From the NCBI GenBank assembly GCA_030248215.1, contig JASANG010003334.1:1-64000 (forward strand): DNA of 64,000 nucleotides, written 5' to 3'. Each line of letters starts with the position of its first letter. Within the stretch, counting starts at the first letter, position 1. This document shows positions 57,714 to 64,000 of the stretch, in pieces. The notes under the pieces are model-generated. The model saw only the letters and a program-made list of their open reading frames with translations, was not told the DNA's origin and made no database searches. The position numbers were made by a program, and so were the translations under genes. Origin of the DNA: Enoplolaimus lenunculus (taxonomy: Eukaryota; Nematoda; Enoplea; Enoplida; Thoracostomopsidae).

Positions 57714-58115
57714 ACTGTAGTGACCCGAATAAAAGGGAACTGATATTTAGTTGACCTCTGCATAAAACGTACCCCCTACTGTTATTCGGTTACGGACTGT
57801 TATTTATGTTTAACCTGCCGTCCACCACCCTTCGTTATTGGTATGTATCCGGTTTTGCAACTATCCGTTGAATTACAAATTTGTTGGTCTTGTATCATAA
57901 ACTTGAGCGAAAATGCAAGGCTATATTTACGAATGCACTTTTAGGACTTAAGTATGCTTTAAGGTTTCGAACTTAAATTTATTTGTCCCTGGAGTAGTTT
58001 ATGAACTAAAATTATATTGATAATTGACATTTATGGACTCTAATTAGGGTTTAGGAACTCTATCCGCTTACGGACTCGTATTAGGGATATGGACTCGTAT
58101 TGATTGGGAATTTGG
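57714..58115. mobile_element. Family F MITE, right end lost
   Basis: Left end actgtagtgacccgaataaa and internal gttattcggttacggactgt, then gacatttatggactctaatt; it stops before the right terminal repeat. Confidence 0.75.
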
Positions 58116-58362
58116 GACTCAAAAAAGTGAGTAGCACCTATCACCAGTTGGTGATATGTCCTGTAACTTTGGAACCAGCGCATGGTGAGGTTTGAAATTC
58201 AGCCACATTGTTCGCGTTTAATTTGCCCTACTTCTGTACCAATTTGAGATCTGCACCTGAAGATGTTCATCAGTTTGAAAACCTATCGCTAATTGATGAT
58301 AGGTGCTATACGCATTTAAGAATATGGGCCCTAGTGTCACTCGACCAACGACAACTATTACT

Positions 58363-58535
58363 TCATTTTCTGTAATATTCACGGAAAATTTTTTGACTTG
58401 CGTATAATCGAACCAGTAGGTTATTACATAAATTCTGTAAAACTGCTTGTGATCGTGTTTTTCCGAAATCGCGGAAGCGCTCGATATCAAATTGAACTGC
58501 TGGCCGAATGAGATGTTGACCAAGCGAGGCTGACG
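58363..58535 (-). CDS. Candidate last exon of the TSP1 gene
   Basis: An acceptor (attatag) at 58536 is followed by an open frame in the phase required by TSP1 exon 3 and ends at a stop after 56 codons, reading SASLGQHLIRPAVQFDIERF and further on NNLLVRLYASQ. A second frame from the same acceptor is open for about 100 codons (RLVNISFGQQFNLISS ... FYRIYVITYWFDYT) and faintly recalls a discoidin-type beta domain, but its phase does not fit. I cannot decide between them. Confidence 0.3.
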
Positions 58536-58547
58536 CTATAATTTTGC

Positions 58548-58670
58548 CGACGTTCGACGTTCTGAGACGCCGTTCGTCACGTTAGGTATCACACGCAAAT
58601 TGATCACGCACGACACCATAGGGTGACGGACGGTGACAGACGGCGCCATGGCCACACGACAAGTATAGCA
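58548..58670. repeat. GC-rich inverted-repeat element (gacgg/ccgtc words)
   Basis: cgacgttctgagacgccgtt, then cgtcacgttaggtatcacac, face gggtgacggacggtgacaga, like the blocks near 12165 and 27934. Confidence 0.45.
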
Positions 58671-58842
58671 CCACCCTGAGAGCGCCTACGCCTTTCAGCA
58701 TAAAGCAAAAGCATTTAAGTTGATCGGCAAATGTATAGAAGTATTAACCCTGTCTGTAGTAGTCTGTTTCGTCGTATCCAACTAATCACCAGTAAACAGT
58801 TTAGCCAATCAAAATGTTAGACAAAGTAAAAAGTGTATCAAA

Positions 58843-59200
58843 ACCAAGGTGTAACCGGATATTCGTTTCCGTTTCCGGTAAAATTCGGCGCCCGTTTGTT
58901 TCCGTTATAGAAATAATGGAAATTCAATTGTTACGTTCAAAATTACGTATATACACATATGTTTATAGTATCGTAATTATTTATTACAGAAAATGCTGCA
59001 ATTGTTCAAAACGAAACAAAAGTTACGAAATTTATTCAAAATCTCTAAAATTTCAGTGCATGCGGCATTTTTTCTTTCAACTTTTTTGAAAGCCCGCGAT
59101 GAATATTGGCACGCGTTAAAAAACCACCACCAAATCTTGCCCAACAAATATCACATTCCTTTAAACAATATATCATCAACTATATTCAGCTCTTGTTTTT
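58843..59200. repeat. Family K dispersed repeat
   Basis: Shares gatattcgtttccgtttccg and aaaatgctgcaattgttcaa with 30758-31260 and 31781-32110. It lies downstream of TSP1 exon 3. Confidence 0.5.
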
Positions 59201-59568
59201 CATTGTGAATCACGTTTAAATGCTTTCATATACATGATCCATCTTGCAGATTCCGTACCAGCAATTGCGTAATCAAACCAGCGACAATATATTATTAATA
59301 GCAGATTGTATGCTGTTCAAATCAACAGTGCAACATTTAGTCAATAAATCTTAGCATGACAACTCGCTTGATTAAGCTGAACAAATACATCCGCGTTCAA
59401 CAGCGAAATTTGCCTTTGTTCAGCATATATATTCATAGTGCCAGATTGAGTATAACTCCACAATATCAGTTGAAACCAGTTCACTTGTTCAACGCATAAC
59501 CAACGTTTCGACGCGAGTCCAAAATACGATCATTACTCGGAATTGTAGAATAAAGGTACACTACTCAC

Positions 59569-62500
59569 AATTGTCAACCAATGGCTCAAAACAGGTTGTT
59601 TCTTCGTACGACCAACCGTTGCAGTCTCTGTGGTACTCGACGGGTTGATGTCGAGCCCGCTTGGGAGCAGGGCACCAACGTGCTCGATACCGACGCTTGC
59701 AGTTACAAGTTGACCATGGACTCCACGCAAGCCACGATATTGTGACTTGATGCCGAGCTGAAATTAAACAAAATGTGCCGATTCAACTGATTTTGAACGC
59801 AAAAAAAAGTAGTTGACGGAGTAACTTTGTGAATTTCATCGAAGAGACAGTGCGCAAAATGTTTTTGTTACTCAGCGGCCAAGCCACAAAAAACATTTCA
59901 ATAACGAGCAGATTGGCTTGTGAAACTTCGCAAGTCAATCAGCATGGATCATTTTCATATGATATTAAAACTTGAAAAGTACAAAATTCATTTCTGTATT
60001 TAACTTGAAAACATAAATTATGTCAAACAACTTGTAAAAATTTAAAATAAAATTCAAATGTCAAAGCAAAACGCTACAAGAGGTATTGCTAGTATTTCAT
60101 TAATCTAAATTTGTAAAAACTAAGTGTTTGACTAAAACCGCATATATACACCAGTGTAGCTAACCATTGCACCCAATCGCAACAGTGTCTCTAACCACGG
60201 AAGAAATAACGGCGCCTGATTGGTTTATCTGTTGGCAAACCAAATGGTTTCTTTTCATAATAGCACGTATTAAATCGTGCCATTCCGAAAAAAATTAATA
60301 ATGCTGCTATTCACCAATAACAGCCCGATATAGTATTCTGCTGTTTACAAAAAATGCACCAATCACGTTACACTGTAGGTATTTAGTAAATTAATTTAAT
60401 CATGCAATATTAATTGGTGCGGTGGCTACTGCTAGGGTGCAACCGGAAGCGACAAATACAGGAGCCTGAGCCGGAAGTCAGCAAAATTTACAGGAGCCCG
60501 ATGTGAAGCCACATGCTGAAGTGAAGCAGTAATTAGATAGCTAAAACAGTGTTTAAATTGCTAATTTTAGCCAAAATATCTGTAAAGTGTAAATAGTCAC
60601 AAAATTTTGGTTTAGGCTTATTTTTTATGTACAAGTTCACAAACCAAAATCACTGAACGATGCAATTTAGGTAAAACTGTGCCAAATTTTACTACCGAAA
60701 TTGTCCGAACCTTTGGCGAAAATTCTAACGGAGCCCGAACCTCAGACATAGGTAAATTATGTCGCGGAGCAGAAGGCAGACCTCCAGTTGTACCCTGACG
60801 GTGAACCGTATTGTGGATGAAGTAAACTTACATATAGAACGTGACAGTTTAGTTCGTGTCTGGCTATTTGATTCAAAATTCGCCACAGACCTCGCTCCAG
60901 CCATCAAATCAGTCTTATGCTTCGGCACATCCTTGCTTTTGAATCCATGACGACGACTATGTGTACGTCTTTCAGTTCCCAGCGGCATCAAGCTGGAATG
61001 AGCTTTGCGTCGAGTGGCTATTTTTGGTTTGATTAACTTTGATGTTTTTTTAAATTTTTCTAGACTACTGCCGGCAACAGGTGGTCGGGTCTTCACTTTG
61101 TTTGGTATCGACAATCTCGCTTCCACTCCTTTAGTTGTGTCGCCAGTACTTCTTGCCTTCACAGCTCGTGGCCGAGACTCTGACGACATTTGAGCGAGAA
61201 TGCGAGTCGCTACTGTTTCATCTGGCGGCTTCCGTTTAGCGGCTTGGCGTCCGGCAAACAATCCAAGTTGAGCCATAGTCGCCAACGCTGTTGGTGATGC
61301 GCCGTCAGACATGCTTGTGATACCAGGTGCCGTCAAAACGTTCGATACCGGTGGAATCGCCGCAGGATTCAACTGAACGTTAGCCGGTGGTTTTAAATTT
61401 TGAATAGAAGCAATTGAATCGTGAAGAAGCCGTCCGTAGCCAGGACGCACTTTTTCCCACAAGGATCGTGGCTTTTGATGAAATTTCCCTGCACCGATTG
61501 TGGAAAGTTGACTTAACAGTTCAGAGTTGATCAGTTCACGAATCGATGATGCCTGCTGCTGTTGTGGTTGCGGTGCCACTTGACCAAGTTGATGTTTGTC
61601 TACTAAACGATTCGGGAACAGCTGTGGACGTCGACGGCTAGCGAATGGCGGTTTCAACTGAGATTCTTGGCGAGGATCAGAAACGAGTTCCTGTTCGGCG
61701 AAAGTATCAAATGTTTTGCGAAATCCTCGCTGACCGGACGACCGCTGTGGGTCAGTTGATGCCCTCGATTGTGTGGCTGGCGAATTTCTATGATGAAATT
61801 TGGACCGCTCGTTTGCTAGATTCCGTTTTGCGATTCCGTCACGCCATAAACGGCTGCCTCTTGTTTCGTCGATGCCTTCTGAAGCGGCCAAACTATTAAC
61901 AGCCGTAGGTTGCGTTTGTCGTCTGTCAAAACGAGAAAACATTGGATTTGAATGGCGATTAGCGGCAACTGTGTGTCTTCGATCCGTCGTTGACGAAGTC
62001 ATATCACTTTTAGGTGAACTTGCTCGCGTTAGTCCTCGCGTATGACCGCCGAAACCACCTGATTTGCCACGAAAATTATCATGCGACAAAGCATACTCAA
62101 CTCCAAATCCTGCAGACGTGTCGAACGCAGTCTGAGCCAAATGGTCACTGCGTCTACGTTCCACATTATTGCTCGCACCACGATTAAAAGGCAGTGGAAT
62201 AGCGGAACTTTGATCAAGCTCCGACTGAAATTGTAAAAGCGTTACTGGAGGGCTTTGGCGACGATTAGCAGTTGTAAGCGATTGCTGTGTACCGAACGAG
62301 TCCGGATGAAGTCGTTTATACTCGGTTGTTCTGCGGACAAAATCTGCGTCTACGACGGTAGGAAACCGGTGCCTGACCGATTGTGCGTTGCGATCAGCGT
62401 TGCTTGTTGCTTGGCTCGGTGCCGCTGACATTAGTGAAACGGATTCAGGGTCATGATTAAAATCAAAATTCGATTCCGGTTTGGTGATTTTAGGCTCTTC

Positions 62501-63241
62501 GACACAACCGCGAATTTGAGTGTTTACCGACGGGCAACTGAATCCGTCGATTTTGGAGCACCCTCGTGAACGAGCTGATTTGCCGCGGTGACAATCGCTC
62601 CACGCCGACCACGCGGTCCAAAACGATTGTAAATCTGCAATCGTACGAACAAGAACTTTGACAAAATCATATGAACACGATAGTGTTCATATATATGATT
62701 CGCACATCTCAAGCGCGTATTTTCAGTTTAGTTCGCATGTTGGTACTCAATTGAAATATTTACTTCAAATGTTAAATTTCACTTTCTTTTTTGCAAAGAC
62801 ATTTCGAAACGTATTTAGCATCTCGATTGATCCGTAATAATCATACGGTTAACGATATATAATCTTCAGTTAATTTCGACATCCTAAAATCTAAAATCCA
62901 AACTACAATTATTTTTTGTACAAATTTTATCAAACTCAATTTCATATCGATTCGTTTTTGGTCACTTTTTTTCTATTTTCAACCATTTTTTGCCAACTAA
63001 TAAAAAAGTTTTAAATTCAACGACTTTTCAGCAAACTTTTTTTGTCAAAATTACACCAACCATGAGCACCAGCGCCAAATCGTTGCGTTTCTTGAACTTC
63101 GTTGCCTGGAACTGCTGGAACAATACGCAAATGAGCATTGTGACTGTCAGTTGCAAACTGTCCAATTGTCATACGAAACAAACAAAATACACCAAACGTC
63201 ACATGACACAAAATGAATGCGGCAAAATTTGTTTCACGCAT
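59569..63241 (-). CDS. Secreted protein with two thrombospondin type-1 repeats
   Basis: Minus-strand exons: about 63055 or 63061 to 63241, 60832-62634, and 59569-59757, joined in matching phases; a last exon may be 58363-58535. Exon 1 begins with Met and a hydrophobic signal sequence (residues about 5-22). Exon 2 opens with a TSP1 domain, WTAWSAWSDC followed by RSRGC and three further Cys in about 45 residues. A long basic linker follows (over 500 residues, rich in Arg, Ser, Thr and Gln, including QPQQQQ), without Cys until its end. Exon 3 holds a second TSP1 domain, WLAWSPWSTC with five Cys. TSP1 repeats are adhesive matrix domains; I do not recognise the full architecture, and the linker resembles nothing I know. 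The exon 2 frame also stays open past its GTAAGT donor to 60725, into a family J element, but the phase fit to exon 3 favours splicing. Exon 1's donor has two options. Confidence 0.82.
60433..60796. mobile_element. Family J element beside the TSP1 long exon
   Basis: Left end gggtgcaaccggaagcgac, right end cctccagttgtaccctg, a terminal inverted repeat. Its right end lies about 35 bp below the splice donor of TSP1 exon 2. Confidence 0.75.
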
Positions 63242-63284
63242 TGCGCGATATCATTATTTATTTTATAAGTATAAACAACCTATT

Positions 63285-63671
63285 ACTAATATCAAGAGTG
63301 GATGATGTCCACCTTGCAGAAGAGTGTGCAACTGCTTGGGCTGTGCATGGTACTAAATGTACCAACACGCGTTGCATTTTTGTTCGACCCCCCTCAATCA
63401 GGGGTGAGGGTTTAAGCAACAGATTAACAATAAAGTATGTTTCAGTACACCTACCCCCCCTTATTTAAGGGGGGTCAACTATCTTGTTTAATCATACTTG
63501 CGTGTATGACTATATTAACACAATAATTTGACTGCGATATAAAACTGCGTACAGACCTACCCCCTAAACAAGGGGGCAGGCCAAAAACGCAACGCGTGCC
63601 GAGTACATTCTTTGATACACAGAACGTACCCAGTTGCACACTCTTGTTATAAAGAGTGGTCATCGACTCCT
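63285..63671. mobile_element. Palindromic TIR element (cactcttg family)
   Basis: Left end ctaatatcaagagtggatga, right end containing gcacactcttgttataaaga. Inner arms cgcgttgcatttttgttcga and ggccaaaaacgcaacgcgt mirror each other, and acctacccccccttatttaa marks the middle. Confidence 0.75.
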
Positions 63672-63673
63672 GC

Positions 63674-64000
63674 TAATATCAAGAGTGCATGATACAAGAG
63701 TGTGCAATTCTATGGGTTTTGCATGGTACAAAATGTACCACCGGGCGTTGTGTTTTTGGCCGACCCCCTCTTCTTAAGAGGAGGGGGTTGGTGTCACATG
63801 CAATAACCATAAATTAAATTATAAGCGGAGCAATTTGTTATTGAATACATAATGTGTCATGGTTCGCATAGGTTACACCACCCTCTAAATAAAGGGGGGC
63901 AGGGCAAAAATGCAACGCGTGCCCGGTACATTCTTTTCAACACAGAATGTACCCAGTTGCATACTCTTGTAAGTATGCATCATCCACTCTTGGTAATAGC
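63674..64000. mobile_element. Palindromic TIR element, essentially complete
   Basis: Ends gctaatatcaagagtgcatg and catccactcttggtaatagc are inverted repeats of about 40 bases. Inside, cgggcgttgtgtttttggcc mirrors ggcaaaaatgcaacgcgtgc. The middle is nearly identical in reverse to the copy at 30430-30757. Confidence 0.8.

Noticed and set aside
61645-62045. Plus-strand frames of about 80 codons
   Set aside because: They are antisense to the long TSP1 exon, whose minus-strand frame is far longer and joins to TSP1 domains in phase.

Overview
The window reads as nuclear DNA of a nematode. Three independent signs agree: a split cuticle-collagen gene with the nematode N-terminal domain, a type II membrane protein of the sulfatase-fold DUF229 family that is greatly expanded in nematodes, and many copies of the nematode telomere motif TTAGGC/GCCTAA. 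The DNA is AT-rich and gene-poor, with short exons and very long introns. I cannot name the species; a repeat-rich, non-Caenorhabditis lineage is the most I would infer.

Four genes can be supported by splice-consistent exons. (1) Minus strand, 6466-9810: the 5' three exons of a DUF229-like gene; its 3' part was not found and probably lies beyond the left edge. (2) Plus strand, 22984-48466: a TM9SF2/4 (nonaspanin) gene of at least 19 exons over 25.5 kb. Seventeen exons were located with matching splice phases, from signal peptide to the terminal KVD; two short exons were not found. (3) Minus strand, 52012-56478: a complete five-exon cuticle collagen of about 305 residues. (4) Minus strand, about 58363-63241: a secreted protein with two thrombospondin type-1 repeats separated by a basic, low-complexity region of more than 500 residues encoded in one 1.8-kb exon.

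The rest is mostly short non-autonomous DNA transposons. Three related hAT-like families (here A, B, C) begin GGCCCATGT, make 8-bp target duplications and carry runs of the telomere motif inside. Families D (GAGTTGATT palindromes), E (GAGTCAAATTGACTC), F (CTGTAGTGACCCGAATA) and H (CTCTCTAAAA) have TA-flanked termini. Family I has TTAA/CCC piggyBac-like ends around a tRNA-like core. Families G, J, K and several palindromes complete the set. Layout: 0-6.4 kb element fragments and unassigned DNA; 6.4-9.8 kb DUF229; 9.8-22.9 kb element-dense intergenic DNA including a 48-bp satellite; 22.9-48.5 kb TM9SF gene with packed introns; 48.5-52 kb elements; 52-56.5 kb collagen; 58-63.3 kb TSP1 protein; 63.3-64 kb two palindromic elements.

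The genes do not form a pathway. Collagen and the TSP1 protein are secreted matrix components, TM9SF is an endomembrane protein, and DUF229 a probable lumenal or extracellular enzyme-like protein. The most unusual content is the repeat biology: telomere motifs inside hAT-like elements, a higher-order satellite grown inside one of them, and a pure 38-bp telomeric insertion flanked by a 43-bp perfect duplication.
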